Positions 32,112-41,531 of a stretch of 64,000 bases of DNA are shown in pieces. A program made the position numbers and the translations under genes. The notes below the pieces were generated by a model, which was not told the origin of the DNA, made no database searches, and saw only the letters and a list, made by a program, of their open reading frames with translations. The first letter of the stretch is position 1. Every line of letters begins with the position of its first letter. Origin of the DNA: Lutacidiplasma sp049802875 (GTDB lineage: Archaea; Thermoplasmatota; Thermoplasmata; Lutacidiplasmatales; UBA184). The stretch is from assembly GCA_049802875.1 (NCBI GenBank), contig JBARNH010000019.1, positions 16,572 through 80,571 of the forward strand, in the 5' to 3' direction.

Positions 32112-32858
32112 TTAGGGGTCCTTCCAGCGAGCTTTGAAGGCCGCGATCAGGAACAACGCGACCGTGAATCCGACGAGCACGACCCAGTCGATGGTCGCCG
32201 TAGAGAACGAGATCGATTGCAACCCGACCGCCCCCTGGACCAGCTCGGCCGCGTAGGTCGTCGGGGAGAAACGGGCCGCGACCTGCGCCCACGCCGGCAA
32301 GTAGCCGATCGGGTAGTAGACCGGCGGCAGTACCGTCAGCACCAACGAGAAGATCGGACTGAACATCCACGTCTCCCGGACGTCCTGGAAGTAGGTGGCC
32401 AGCGTGAAGGCGAACGCGGTCGCGAACGACCAGACGAGGAGCAGCGCCCCCGTGAGGACGAGCACGCTCGTCACGGTCGCGTAGCCATAATAGACGAAGA
32501 GGACGACAAAGACGGCGAGGGCCGGCAGCGAGTACACGAGCTCCGAGAGGGCCATCCCCCCCACGTACACGGGCGCCTCGACCGGGGAGGCGACCACGAC
32601 GTCCTGGAATTTCATGTCGTGCCGATAGTGGGTGAGGTCCGACTGGAGACCAGTGCCGACCGAGAGCATCGTGAGGACCATTCCCCCCATCACGCCGTAG
32701 GCGAGGTCGGTGCCCCGCGACACGATCCAGATGAAGAAGAGGAACGACAGCGGGCTCGCGACGAGATTGATGAGGTAGAGCGGCTGGGTCCGGATCGGAA
32801 TGAGGCCGTTGATCTGGACCAGGGTGAACAGGGAGCGGAACCGGTTGCGTTCGCTCAC
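32112..32858 (-). CDS. ABC-2 type exporter, permease subunit
   Basis: A 248-residue membrane protein with about six helices, typical of ABC-2 permeases for drugs, polysaccharides or lipids. The start is a GTG at 32858 that overlaps the stop of the ATPase gene (GTGA). Longer frames upstream are the ATPase gene read in another frame and were rejected. PLYLINLVASPLSFLFFIWIV and a Y-P-x-x-Y-L-P segment before the last helices are usual in this family. Substrate unknown. Confidence 0.8.
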   Translation of the reverse strand: MSERNRFRSLFTLVQINGLIPIRTQPLYLINLVASPLSFLFFIWIVSRGTDLAYGVMGGMVLTMLSVGTGLQSDLTHYRHDMKFQDVVVASPVEAPVYVGGMALSELVYSLPALAVFVVLFVYYGYATVTSVLVLTGALLLVWSFATAFAFTLATYFQDVRETWMFSPIFSLVLTVLPPVYYPIGYLPAWAQVAARFSPTTYAAELVQGAVGLQSISFSTATIDWVVLVGFTVALFLIAAFKARWKDP

Positions 32859-33796
32859 GCTTCCACTTCCTTGACGGGGCCCTCTTCTTCGATCGACCGT
32901 CCCACAACGTCGAGAAAAATATCCTCGAGACTCACCGGTCCCATGCTGACGCGATGACCCCGTTCCAGCGCCGATCGGGCGAGATCGCGCGCTTCGGGCT
33001 CTCGGGCGAAGATCAGGAATCCTCCCTCGATCACCGACACGCGCCCGAACGATTCCAACTCTTCCCGGGGATAGGATCCTTGGATGGTCACTCGATACGG
33101 GTAGCGGACCCGGGCCCGCAGGTCCTCCGGGGCCCCTTCGAGGACCAACCGACCGCGTTCGAACAGTGCGAGCCGGGTCGAAAGCGCCTCGGCCTCGTCG
33201 AGGGAGTGCGTGGTGAGAAGGATCGTGCGCTGTTCCCGGATCGCCCGCCGAATCGCCTCCCAGACCTGCCGGCGGGCGATGGGGTCGAGCCCCGTGGTCG
33301 GCTCGTCGAGGAAGAGGACCTCGGCGTCCGAGGCCAGCACCATCGCGCACAAGACCCGTCGTCGTAGCCCACCCGAGAGGCGTGCCACCGTCCGTCGGCG
33401 AAACTCGGTCAGGGACAGCTGTTCCATCGCATCCTTAGTACGCCGCCGCGACTCGCGCGCGTCGAGCCCTCGGAGCTTGAGGTACAGATAGACGACCTCC
33501 TCGACGTTGAGGAAGTAGAGTGGGCGGGCTTCCTGGGGCACGCAGGCGATCCGGGCACGGATCGCTCGCTCCTCGCTCGCGACGTCGTACCCGAGTACCG
33601 TGGCACTGCCCGAAGTGATGGTGAGCTGGGTCGCGGTGATCCGTACGAACGTCGTCTTTCCCGCCCCGTTGCGTCCGATGACTCCGTAGACCCGCCCGGC
33701 GGGCACGTCCAGCGTCAGGTCCTCGAGGGCCGCCGTGGGGGACGAGGAGCCAGGATACACCTTTCGAAGGTGGTCGGAACGGATCGCAAAGCCCAT
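32855..33796 (-). CDS. ABC transporter ATP-binding subunit (ABC-2/drug-export type)
   Basis: A 313-residue ATPase: Walker A GRNGAGKTT, Q-loop CVPQEARPLYF, signature LSGGLRRRV, Walker B VLFLDEPTTGLDP and switch His in LLTTHSLDEAEAL. A C-terminal ~80-residue domain follows, ending DIFLDVVG, typical of DrrA/NodI-like export ATPases. It is cotranscribed with the permease (4-base overlap). A TATA-like TTAAGAAT at ~33822-33829 lies ~27 bp upstream of the ATG. Confidence 0.88.
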   Translation of the reverse strand: MGFAIRSDHLRKVYPGSSSPTAALEDLTLDVPAGRVYGVIGRNGAGKTTFVRITATQLTITSGSATVLGYDVASEERAIRARIACVPQEARPLYFLNVEEVVYLYLKLRGLDARESRRRTKDAMEQLSLTEFRRRTVARLSGGLRRRVLCAMVLASDAEVLFLDEPTTGLDPIARRQVWEAIRRAIREQRTILLTTHSLDEAEALSTRLALFERGRLVLEGAPEDLRARVRYPYRVTIQGSYPREELESFGRVSVIEGGFLIFAREPEARDLARSALERGHRVSMGPVSLEDIFLDVVGRSIEEEGPVKEVEA

Positions 33797-33821
33797 AGAA
33801 GGCGGACCAGACGCGAGCGGA

Positions 33822-33829
33822 TTCTTAAC
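33822..33829 (-). promoter_or_regulatory. TATA-like box of the ABC-2 exporter operon
   Basis: Minus-strand TTAAGAAT in a GC-rich spacer, ~27 bp before the ATG at 33796. Confidence 0.5.
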
Positions 33830-33919
33830 AACGGGCAGGTATCCGGACCTTGGAAAGCTGCCTTGGCGCGAACGGGCACGGCGCTCCGCCGATAGCCATT
33901 GCTGCCCACGAGTGGAGAA

Positions 33920-34987
33920 TCAGCTCAGAATCTCAGCGAGGAGTCCGTCGGCCTGGGCGTGCTTGACCTCCCGGGCGATCCGGCGACCGGTGGAGAGGTT
34001 AGGCTCCCTCAGGTCCGAGTACGGGCTCCCCGAGATGAAGAGGTTCGTCCCCGCGACGATTCGCGTCGAGATCTCGAAGACCTTGAACTCGAGGTCCTCC
34101 GACATGATCCCCTCGATGCAGAACGGTCCCACCATGCCGCCGAAGAGATCGATCGACCGCTCGACAATGCGCTCCGCCACCTCGAACGCCTTAGGGAGGA
34201 GCGACTCCCGCAGAATGACCGGAACGTTTCCGGTGACCACGAACGTGGGCCGGATACCGGCCCTCAGCAGCTCCTCTTGGGCGCCGAGCTTGTACAGCTC
34301 GTCGATGTTCGCCTCGTCCCGTCGGTCCATACCGAGCAGCTCGAGCGAACCATGGCGGAGGCGGTAACCGCCTTCGGTGATCGGCGAATAGAAGAAATGC
34401 ATGTAGTAACGCGTTCCGAGGACGTACTCCTGAATGACGTGGGGGCCGGACGGTCGAAAATCCTTGAGCGCTTCGCGGTTCTTCGCCAGGAAGAACCCCT
34501 TTCCGCCTTTCGCCCCGTAATACTTCACGATCACGGGACCGTCGATCTCCTTCGGGTCCTCGAAGAGCTTCGGCATGGTGACCCCCGCCGATTCGAGCCA
34601 ATCACGCTCCTTCCGACGATCCGACTCCCACCCGAGCACCGCGCGGTTGCCGAACACCGGCACGTCCATCGAGCTGAACGCCTCGGGCCCGAGATACTCG
34701 ACGAACGAACCATGGGGGACCACGATGGCTCCTTGATCACGCAAGCGGTCCGCGACCGACGGGAGTTCCGGGAGGGTTGCCACCGACAGAAACCGGTCGG
34801 GGCGAGCCAGGGGGAATGCGTCGTAGAACTTGGGGGGAGTGCCGACGCAGATGCCGAGCGTCGGCAGTCCCTCCGCCCGAGCCCCGTGAAAGATCTGCAG
34901 CGAGGAGTGGGAACACAGGGTGGCGATGGCCGGAGTTCGGCCGCTCAGCGACGCCAGGCGTGCCTCGGACGCGAGGGGAATCCCCAT
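33920..34987 (-). CDS. purP: 5-formaminoimidazole-4-carboxamide ribonucleotide synthetase PurP
   Basis: A 355-residue ATP-grasp ligase that makes FAICAR from AICAR and formate, an archaeal replacement for the PurH transformylase. The start MGIPLASEARLASL leads into TLCSHSSLQIFHGA and the blocks VKYYGAKGGKGFF, IQEYVLGTRYYMHFFYSP, GMDRRDEANIDEL, FVVTGNVPVILRESLL and GPFCIEGI, a set specific to PurP. The start 34987 is chosen over an upstream in-frame one on this basis. A TATA-like GTAAGGGCTATG lies ~25 bp upstream. IMP cyclohydrolase is not in the window. Confidence 0.93.
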   Translation of the reverse strand: MGIPLASEARLASLSGRTPAIATLCSHSSLQIFHGARAEGLPTLGICVGTPPKFYDAFPLARPDRFLSVATLPELPSVADRLRDQGAIVVPHGSFVEYLGPEAFSSMDVPVFGNRAVLGWESDRRKERDWLESAGVTMPKLFEDPKEIDGPVIVKYYGAKGGKGFFLAKNREALKDFRPSGPHVIQEYVLGTRYYMHFFYSPITEGGYRLRHGSLELLGMDRRDEANIDELYKLGAQEELLRAGIRPTFVVTGNVPVILRESLLPKAFEVAERIVERSIDLFGGMVGPFCIEGIMSEDLEFKVFEISTRIVAGTNLFISGSPYSDLREPNLSTGRRIAREVKHAQADGLLAEILS

Positions 34988-35046
34988 AGGGGGGAGTACT
35001 GGGCGACCAACATAGCCCTTACGGACGCGATACCGCAGGGCGCACG

Positions 35047-36246
35047 TTAGTGCTCGCGGGACGCCCCTTCGAGGTCCCAGTACCACTTCACCCGACGGGC
35101 TCCGGTCTCTGCGACCTTCCGTCGCAACTCAGGGTCTACCGTCGGGTCCCGGACGAGGCGTCGGATCTCTTCGGGTCGACCGGTCGGCACGCGAGAAGTC
35201 AAACCGGCACGCTCCAGTTCGGGTCGGACGCCTTCCAGAGAGAACTGCCAGGCTTCCTCCCTACGCCGGACCGCCACCGAGTGGGAGCCCGGGAGGCGAT
35301 GGACCCCGAGCTCCTCGGCCGCTCGATGCAATTCTTCGGCGGCGTCTCGGAGTTCCGTCCCGATCCGTTGCTCCTCGTTTCGGAGGCGGTCGAATCGGTC
35401 GACGAGGTCTCGCAGACGCTGCTCGTCGGCCGTGGGAACGGTTCGAAACTCCGGACAGATGCTGCGAAAATCGCACCGACTGCAATGACGGCCCGGGGTC
35501 GGTTCGTACGCTTCCGCGCGAATCCCGTCACTGACGGTTCCTAATCGGTCATAGAGGCTGAGTAGGGATGACTGGCTGCGAGGGGGAACTCGGATCGGAG
35601 TCTGCGATCGAAGATGGTAGAGCGTCAATCCCTCGACGGGCTCCGAGTAGTTGCGTTCGACGAGCACCTGATAGAGGCTCAGCTGGTCGGACTCCTTCGC
35701 GTCGCCGGCCGAAAGCTCCCGCGACGTCTTGTAGTCAAGGATTTCGAGCCCTCCCGCACTGCCACGGTCGATGCGGTCGATGTACCCGTGGATGGGGATC
35801 CCGTCCCACCGAGCCTCGAGATGCTCCTCGACCGACACCGGTCGAGGGCGCTCGCGGACGAGTCGGTCGTAGTACTGACCGAGCAGCTCCCGGCCGAGGT
35901 TGCGGTACCGGGATTCCTCATCCGGGTTCGTGTAGCCTTCACCGGACCAGGAACGATCGTAGAGTGCGAGCATCTCCTCCCGACTCATCCACGGACTCTC
36001 GTTCGCGCGCGATCGAGACTGCCATTCATCCAGGGTCCGTTGAGACTCCGATTCCCCGGTCCTCCGTGCGCCCGGGATCACGAGGGGCCGGAGGAGTTCC
36101 TCGAGCACCGAGTGGACCACGCGACCGAATGTGAAGTATCCGCGCGGGGTCTCAGGGATTCGATCGACGTAGAGGAACTTCCATCGGAGGGGGCACTCCA
36201 AGTACGTGCGATAGGAAGAGTAGCTCAGCGCCGCCGCCGGAGACAC
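35047..36246 (-). CDS. RecB-family exonuclease, PD-(D/E)XK with Fe-S-type cysteines
   Basis: A ~399-residue protein. Near the start: LSYSSYRTYLECPLRWKF, then FGRVVHSVLEELL (H of the motif), IDRIDRG and LEILDYKTS (D-x-K active site), and C-terminal CSRCDFRSICPEF. The N-terminal Cys plus the C-terminal three form the four-Cys Fe-S site of AddB/RecB/Cas4-like nucleases. The last ~120 residues are helical and charged and not recognised. A GTG at 36246 (VSPAAALSYSSYRTY) is chosen; longer starts reach into tfb. It lies directly downstream of tfb on the same strand. Unlike the protein at 25301-26674 it has a single copy with complete active-site residues. Confidence 0.82.
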   Translation of the reverse strand: MSPAAALSYSSYRTYLECPLRWKFLYVDRIPETPRGYFTFGRVVHSVLEELLRPLVIPGARRTGESESQRTLDEWQSRSRANESPWMSREEMLALYDRSWSGEGYTNPDEESRYRNLGRELLGQYYDRLVRERPRPVSVEEHLEARWDGIPIHGYIDRIDRGSAGGLEILDYKTSRELSAGDAKESDQLSLYQVLVERNYSEPVEGLTLYHLRSQTPIRVPPRSQSSLLSLYDRLGTVSDGIRAEAYEPTPGRHCSRCDFRSICPEFRTVPTADEQRLRDLVDRFDRLRNEEQRIGTELRDAAEELHRAAEELGVHRLPGSHSVAVRRREEAWQFSLEGVRPELERAGLTSRVPTGRPEEIRRLVRDPTVDPELRRKVAETGARRVKWYWDLEGASREH

Positions 36247-36310
36247 GTTGGCCGAGCCGCCCGGGAGTTCAAGTGGTTTCCGGGGGTCCCCAGATTGCGA
36301 CGCCGAAGCG

Positions 36311-37411
36311 CTAGTGGGCCGCCGCAGCGGCGTCCGCCTCGACCTTGGCGCCGGTCTCCGCCGGGAGACTGCCACGCGCCTGCGGATTCGTGAGATTCTT
36401 CGGGAGGCCCAAGAGGTCGAGGAGCTCCTTGTAGTGATTCCGGATGGTGACGGGCGTCACATTCGCCACCGCCGCGATTCGGTCCTGGCTGCGCGGTTCT
36501 CCCATCAGGTTCGACGCGATGTAGATGATTGTCGCCAAGATGCCGTTCGGGAGCACCCCGCTCGTCGAGTAGACCTGTTCGACCTGCTCGAGGAGCGAGA
36601 GGACCTTCTGGCGGACCTCCTTAGAGAGGTTCAAGTCCTGAGTGAACCGAACGAGGTAGTCGCGCGGCTCCACGGGTTTCAGGCCGAGCTTGAGCTCGCG
36701 AGCGAGAAGAGTGTAGGCGCGCCCAACCTCGATCTTGGTCGCCTTCGAGTGAGCGATGATCTCCTTCATAGTTCGCGGCACGTGGCACTGACGGCACGCC
36801 GCGTAGACGCTCGCGGCCACGAGGGCCACGATCTTCTTCCCACGGGTGGCCTTGTGCTCGAGCGCTCGCCGATAGATGTATGTCGCGGACTCCTTCACCT
36901 CTCGGGAGAGCCCGAGGACTCCCGCGAGACGGTTGAGTTCGCCCAGGGCTACGACCAAGTTGCGCTGGTGCGTGCGCGCGGCCCGGAGTCGGTGATTGAG
37001 CTTCCGCAAGTGGTAGAACTTGAGCGACGTGTTGCGAGAAAGAGAATTCCCTTGGAAGTCCCGGGTCGGAACTCCGATCTCGCTGAACAATCCCTTGTCC
37101 GGCATGAGGGGCGAGATGACCGGGCCCCATCCTCGCGCCTCCCGTCCGGTGTCCTCCTTCGACCCCCGCTGGCCCCGGTCGCTGACCAGGGCGCTCGCGT
37201 CCACGACGAGCCCGCAGTCGGCGCAGACGATCTCACCGCGGATCTCGTCGCGGATCAGATGAGATGAACCGCAGTTCGGACACAGGTCCGAGTCGGGCGG
37301 AATCGCGGGAACCACCATCGGTACCGCGGGAGCGGTCGAGCGGCGGGCGGTCTTAGGACTGGCAGGGTGGGCGGAGCGGCTACGCGTCGAGGAAACAGAT
37401 GTCGCGGTCAT
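36311..37411 (-). CDS. tfb: Transcription initiation factor B (TFB)
   Basis: A ~366-residue general transcription factor that bridges TBP-DNA and RNA polymerase. An N-terminal zinc ribbon (CPNCGSSHLIRDEIRGEIVCADCG) is followed by the B-reader/linker region (LSRNTSLKFYHLRKL) and two cyclin repeats, including ALEHKATRGKKIVALVAASVYAACRQCHVPRTM and YSTSGVLPNGILATIIYIASNLMGEPRSQDRIAAVANVTPVTIRNHYKEL. The TATA box at 37441-37449 predicts a start near 37420, so the ATG at 37411 (MTATSVSS) is preferred over 37429. The first ~35 residues are Ser/Ala/Pro-rich. Confidence 0.93.
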   Translation of the reverse strand: MTATSVSSTRSRSAHPASPKTARRSTAPAVPMVVPAIPPDSDLCPNCGSSHLIRDEIRGEIVCADCGLVVDASALVSDRGQRGSKEDTGREARGWGPVISPLMPDKGLFSEIGVPTRDFQGNSLSRNTSLKFYHLRKLNHRLRAARTHQRNLVVALGELNRLAGVLGLSREVKESATYIYRRALEHKATRGKKIVALVAASVYAACRQCHVPRTMKEIIAHSKATKIEVGRAYTLLARELKLGLKPVEPRDYLVRFTQDLNLSKEVRQKVLSLLEQVEQVYSTSGVLPNGILATIIYIASNLMGEPRSQDRIAAVANVTPVTIRNHYKELLDLLGLPKNLTNPQARGSLPAETGAKVEADAAAAAH

Positions 37412-37440
37412 AGTTTCTGGTCGGCCCATCCGATGGGCGG

Positions 37441-37449
37441 TATATATAA
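37441..37449 (-). promoter_or_regulatory. TATA box of tfb
   Basis: TTATATATA on the minus strand, a consensus-grade TATA box centred ~25 bp upstream of a likely transcription start near 37420. Confidence 0.75.
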
Positions 37450-37843
37450 CTTAGTCCCTCCGCTGTATCGCTTGTTTGTTACATATGCGACACCGTGAGC
37501 AAGCGTAGCATGGCTTTGAATTCAATTTGCCCCGCGGACGCGTCTTGGAATCAGTTTGTGGCGTGTGAAATGGGTTTCGACCGAGGCGCCTCGTTTTTGT
37601 ATCTGAAACAGAACTCGTATCTCTCTAACAAGCCCCTCGCACCCAAAACGATCATCACGGGGCCCAGAAAGCGGCTTCGTCCAGAACATCCGAGCCGCAC
37701 AGAAACACGGGACCCGCGCAGGGCCCCTTGGATTCTTGGACCAAACTCACGCGAGCATTCGAAGACAGACCCCCCATTTCCCGTGTTCAGGTTCCGAGGC
37801 ACCTTTCATTTAGCTTGAGCACCCTCAGGGAACAGTTCGGATA
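37450..37843. other. ~390 bp gene-poor spacer at the left edge of the AT-richer island
   Basis: No reading frame here looks like a gene: the two longer frames (plus 37495-37818 and minus 37551-37802) have no recognisable pattern and no start signal. Composition is clearly more A+T-rich than the flanks. A GGGCCC-containing inverted pair is near 37660 and 37720. A TATA-like CATTTAGCTTG at ~37807-37817 serves the beta-helix gene. Nothing else was recognised. Confidence 0.45.
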
Positions 37844-39166
37844 ATGGCGTGGATTACGTTAGCCGGTGCTCCTTACGTAACCGTCTCGCCGACCGGGCTG
37901 TCCAATGGGCTTTCGAACCTACCCAACAACGGGGCAGACTTCGGTCCCGATACACCCGGAACTATGACCACCGGATTGCAAGAAGCCCTCAATCATGGGG
38001 GCACCATACGCCTTCTCCCCGGTGCCGCTAGTTTTCTGCTGAATGTTGACCTATACGTTCCCTCCAGCGGCATCACCGTCAGAGCCGATCCGGGAGTCAC
38101 AATTCAGAGTATGAATAACTCGATCCTCCACGTGGTTAACGCTTCAAACGGGACGCCCAATAGCTGGGTTCGATGGGAGGGAAACGGGGCAAAGATAAAC
38201 TTGAATCAAGGGAACGGTTACGTCGGTGACGTAATCACTGAACCCACGACCGCCCACCACCTGTACTTTGGTGGGTGGGAGATTTACGGGGGAGTTACCG
38301 GGTTCTTTCAAGTCACATCCCAGGACACCAGTGGGGGAGGGGCGGAGCAACAGTATCAGTGCATCGTGATTGAGGACCTCTACATACACACGTTCGCGAA
38401 CGTGGGTTCGAACACGACCGCCGGCTTTCAGATTTTTCACTCCAACGTAACGGGGAGGAGAATTTTCGTTAACGCGACTGACTTCCCCTCTGGAATTGAT
38501 CACTCGGTGTTCTTCATGAGGGGAGGAAGCGCTGCCTATCCAGCCATAACAGAAGACTGCGAGTTCGAAAACTGCTATGTACTGAACAACGGGAATTCGG
38601 GTCAAGTGCTCGAACTACAAGGAAATACGTCAAGCTCGGGAGTTGGAATTGTCCGAGAGATTGCTTTTCGAGGGTGCACCTTCAACTCCGGGGCGTCCTC
38701 TCCTGTGGTAGCGGGTTCCGGTGGGCCGTACATCGACGATAACAACGGCACTTCCAACTCATCGTACGTTACGAACATCCAGTTCCACGATTGCAAGTTT
38801 GTTGAGTGGGTTATGTCGTATCAAAGCACATCGACGTACATCGGCTCGATTACATTCGAGGGCGTCGGCCCTCAGACCACTGCGACCTACCCCTTGGGCG
38901 TGAGTGGGTCCCTGCGGGGACGAGACAACAACGGTGGCACTGTATACACGGTCTCGATTACGGCAACTTCGTCACCGCTCTCGTACCGAAATCTTGACGG
39001 CTGTTGGGAAATTGTCTATGTCTCCGGAGGCACTGTCTCTTCGATCACCCTCAACGGAATCGCGACCGGTGCGACATCTGGGCAGTTCCGGCTCGGACCC
39101 GGGGACATCCTCATCGTCACGTATACCTCAGCACCTACTTTGACGAAGGTAGGAGCGGCCGGGTAG
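37844..39166 (+). CDS. Right-handed beta-helix (pectate lyase/tailspike-like) protein
   Basis: A 440-residue protein. Its N-terminal third has the G-A-D-F-x-P-D-T-x-x-x-x-x-G-L-Q-E-A-L pattern (residues ~30-50) of pectate-lyase-3/phage tailspike proteins, where an activated coil starts the helix. The middle (80-330) is repetitive short strands with Asn, Gly and Ser turns, as in parallel beta-helices; CEFENCYVLNN, IAFRGCTFNSG and IQFHDCKF are ladder rungs about 30-40 residues apart. The last ~100 residues look like a beta-sandwich. No signal peptide and no membrane helix are visible, unusual for a surface enzyme. Base composition is lower in G+C than neighbours. Lyase/hydrolase activity is not evident. 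Confidence 0.68.
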   Translation: MAWITLAGAPYVTVSPTGLSNGLSNLPNNGADFGPDTPGTMTTGLQEALNHGGTIRLLPGAASFLLNVDLYVPSSGITVRADPGVTIQSMNNSILHVVNASNGTPNSWVRWEGNGAKINLNQGNGYVGDVITEPTTAHHLYFGGWEIYGGVTGFFQVTSQDTSGGGAEQQYQCIVIEDLYIHTFANVGSNTTAGFQIFHSNVTGRRIFVNATDFPSGIDHSVFFMRGGSAAYPAITEDCEFENCYVLNNGNSGQVLELQGNTSSSGVGIVREIAFRGCTFNSGASSPVVAGSGGPYIDDNNGTSNSSYVTNIQFHDCKFVEWVMSYQSTSTYIGSITFEGVGPQTTATYPLGVSGSLRGRDNNGGTVYTVSITATSSPLSYRNLDGCWEIVYVSGGTVSSITLNGIATGATSGQFRLGPGDILIVTYTSAPTLTKVGAAG

Positions 39167-39322
39167 TTCCTAACGGAATGACGTCCCCTGCGCCCACCAT
39201 TGTTTGGGCGCGCGCTTCTTCCCGACGATGCGTTTATGGAAGCTGAAGGAACTCATCCGAAGGAGTATTCCTGTCGTATTTCCCCTTCACATTATCAACT
39301 GAGGAAAAGCAGATAGGGAGTG

Positions 39323-41431
39323 ATGGGCGCGATGTCGAGCGGCGAGTCAATTCAAGCGCGGTTGGTTTTGCCAGAGGTCCTCATCATCGTGGCGACACTC
39401 ATCTGTTTGAGCCTCATCCCTAACGGATTGGTTCCTCCATCTACGGAGGGCCTGCACTCCGTCAGAGCTGCCACACTCGGTTCAACGACGCTGGGGTTCT
39501 CGGGCACTGATTCGGCCAGTGCTTCCCTCGGCGCGGACACCCCTTATATTCCGGGCGGCGGGTCGGCCTCAGCGCCGTATTGGACGAACCTAACTGCACT
39601 CCCCGCTCCTTCTCCGCGGGCGATAGTGTCCATGACCTACGACTGGGCTGATCACTACGATCTGCTCTTTGGCGGCATGGGCGCATCGGGTCCCTTGAAC
39701 GATACCTGGACCTACGCAAACGGGGTGTGGGACAACATCACTTCGACCGCCGGAACTCCTCCTGTGGCCCAGTACGGGATGGCGATGACTTTCGACGCGT
39801 TGGACGGCTACGTCCTCGCATGGGGCTGCCCCGGCGCGAATCCGAACGTAAGCAGCATGTGCAACGACACTTGGTCGTTCGTCCATGGAAAGTGGAACAA
39901 AGTCGCGGCTGTGGTGGATGCCCCGTCGGGCGGATGGAGCAACCTCATTCCGGTCACCGTCCCATACACCACAATGGTTTACGATGCCGCGGACTCCTAC
40001 GTGGTACTCACCGACGGACCGTCTACCTGGGAGTACTCCGATGGAGTTTGGACCCCGTTCTGTTCCTCTCCCACAAACTGCACTAGGTCAATTCCCGGAC
40101 CCCCCGGGGGATCGGCTGCCTACGACGCGAGTGACGGCTACGTCCTCGCCTTCGCCGGAAATTACACCTGGAAATTCCTTGGAGGAACCTGGACCAACAT
40201 CACTACCTCCGCCGGGACGCCCCCTCCGTACCGTGTCACGTCCTCGATGGCCTATGATAACGCGAGCGGAGGCGTTCTACTATTTGGTGGATCGAGCGAG
40301 ACTGGTCGTCCACTGAACGACACCTGGTTGTTCCGTGACGGTTCTTGGAGCGTCGTCTCCGCGGCCCCTTCTCCGCCGGCCCGCTACGAGGGGGGCATAG
40401 CGTACGATTCCGCCGACGCTGGAATCGTCGTATTCGGCGGAATTGGGGCTGCTGGAACGGACACGACCTGGATTTGGGGCAATGACCCGCCGATGGCCGG
40501 TCTCGCAATTTCGGCCGTCCCTGCGAATCCGCTGCCAGATGGCAATGTCTCCTTCTCAGTATCCTTCGTGGGAGGCGTCGGACCGTTCTCCTACAGTTGG
40601 AGATTCGGGGACGGAACCACAAGCGCAGCCCCGGATCCGATTCATGCCTTCGGTACCGAAGGCTACTATTCAGTCCAGCTCTGGGTGAACGATAGCGCAG
40701 GACACTCCTCGAACACGCTGCTTCGAGTCCACGTCTACATTCCTCTCGGTATCGAGACTCTACTCGCATCGCCGAATCCGGCTATTCTCGGTCAGCCGGT
40801 GAACTTCGTGGCAGTGGCGACCGGTGGAACACTACCCTACACCTTCTCTTGGGTTTTCGGCGATGGCGGAGTGGGCGGCAACCTGTCTAATGTCACCCAC
40901 ATCTACACGACTAGCGGTCCCTTCGTGGCCCAAGTCTCTGTTGTTGACGCCCTTGGAGGCACAGCGCACGCTGATCTCACCCTCTCGATTAGGTTGGAGG
41001 CCCTGGCGGGATCCACGGCAACCACTGGTGCCGCTCCACTGACGGTCGACCTTGTGGGCCAAGCCGAGGGGGGAGTTACACCGTACAGCTTCGAGTGGGC
41101 ATTCGGCGATGGCACGACATCTACCGCGCAGAATCCCAGCCACACATACAACTCGACCGGATTGTTCACTGTCATCCTCACCGTCATCGATAGCAGTGGC
41201 AATCGTTCCACGAGCTCGCTCACAATCCAAGTGGGCTTGACTTCGGCGGGTAGTACCGGGGAAACCAGTTGGCTCGCTGAAGTGGCCATTGTCGCTGCCG
41301 CAGTGGTGACCGTGGGCGCGGTGTGGGGTGTCAGCGCGCTGTACCGGCGCTCCCAGCGTCGCGAGGGGGAACGGTGGATTGAGGAGCTGACAAGAGAGCC
41401 AGAGTCTCGGGATCGAGGTCAGAATCGGTGA
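39323..41431 (+). CDS. Kelch-repeat and PKD-domain surface protein
   Basis: A ~702-residue secreted and membrane-anchored protein. An N-terminal hydrophobic segment (VLPEVLIIVATLICLSLIP, about 17-36) is the signal or anchor. Residues ~90-385 contain kelch-type repeats (YDLLFGGMG...NDTW, VLLFGGSSE...NDTWLF, IVVFGGIGAAGTDTTW) forming a propeller. Three PKD domains follow with their W-x-F-G-D-G motifs (SWRFGDGTTS, SWVFGDGGVG, EWAFGDGTTS). A C-terminal membrane helix (AEVAIVAAAVVTVGAVWGV) and basic tail end the protein. Many N-x-S/T sites. ATG at 39323 or 39332 are both possible. Adhesion or glycan binding is inferred. Confidence 0.82.
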   Translation: MGAMSSGESIQARLVLPEVLIIVATLICLSLIPNGLVPPSTEGLHSVRAATLGSTTLGFSGTDSASASLGADTPYIPGGGSASAPYWTNLTALPAPSPRAIVSMTYDWADHYDLLFGGMGASGPLNDTWTYANGVWDNITSTAGTPPVAQYGMAMTFDALDGYVLAWGCPGANPNVSSMCNDTWSFVHGKWNKVAAVVDAPSGGWSNLIPVTVPYTTMVYDAADSYVVLTDGPSTWEYSDGVWTPFCSSPTNCTRSIPGPPGGSAAYDASDGYVLAFAGNYTWKFLGGTWTNITTSAGTPPPYRVTSSMAYDNASGGVLLFGGSSETGRPLNDTWLFRDGSWSVVSAAPSPPARYEGGIAYDSADAGIVVFGGIGAAGTDTTWIWGNDPPMAGLAISAVPANPLPDGNVSFSVSFVGGVGPFSYSWRFGDGTTSAAPDPIHAFGTEGYYSVQLWVNDSAGHSSNTLLRVHVYIPLGIETLLASPNPAILGQPVNFVAVATGGTLPYTFSWVFGDGGVGGNLSNVTHIYTTSGPFVAQVSVVDALGGTAHADLTLSIRLEALAGSTATTGAAPLTVDLVGQAEGGVTPYSFEWAFGDGTTSTAQNPSHTYNSTGLFTVILTVIDSSGNRSTSSLTIQVGLTSAGSTGETSWLAEVAIVAAAVVTVGAVWGVSALYRRSQRREGERWIEELTREPESRDRGQNR

Positions 41432-41531
41432 GTCCGAACGCCGAACGTCGATTCAGACCGTGCCGAGCCCTCAGGAAGCGGAGAGGAATTCACCGGAATC
41501 TCTTGCACGGCGTTAGGACATAGGGGGATCT

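Noticed and set aside
33830..33905. Possible tRNA between the ABC exporter and purP (GGGCAG...CTGCCC ends ~75 nt apart)
   Set aside because: The seventh acceptor pair fails, there is no T-loop TTC-x-A-x sequence and no anticodon stem on either strand.
37495..37818. 107-residue open frame before the beta-helix gene
   Set aside because: No hydrophobic core, no domain pattern, no promoter spacing; the composition is that of a random frame in non-coding DNA.
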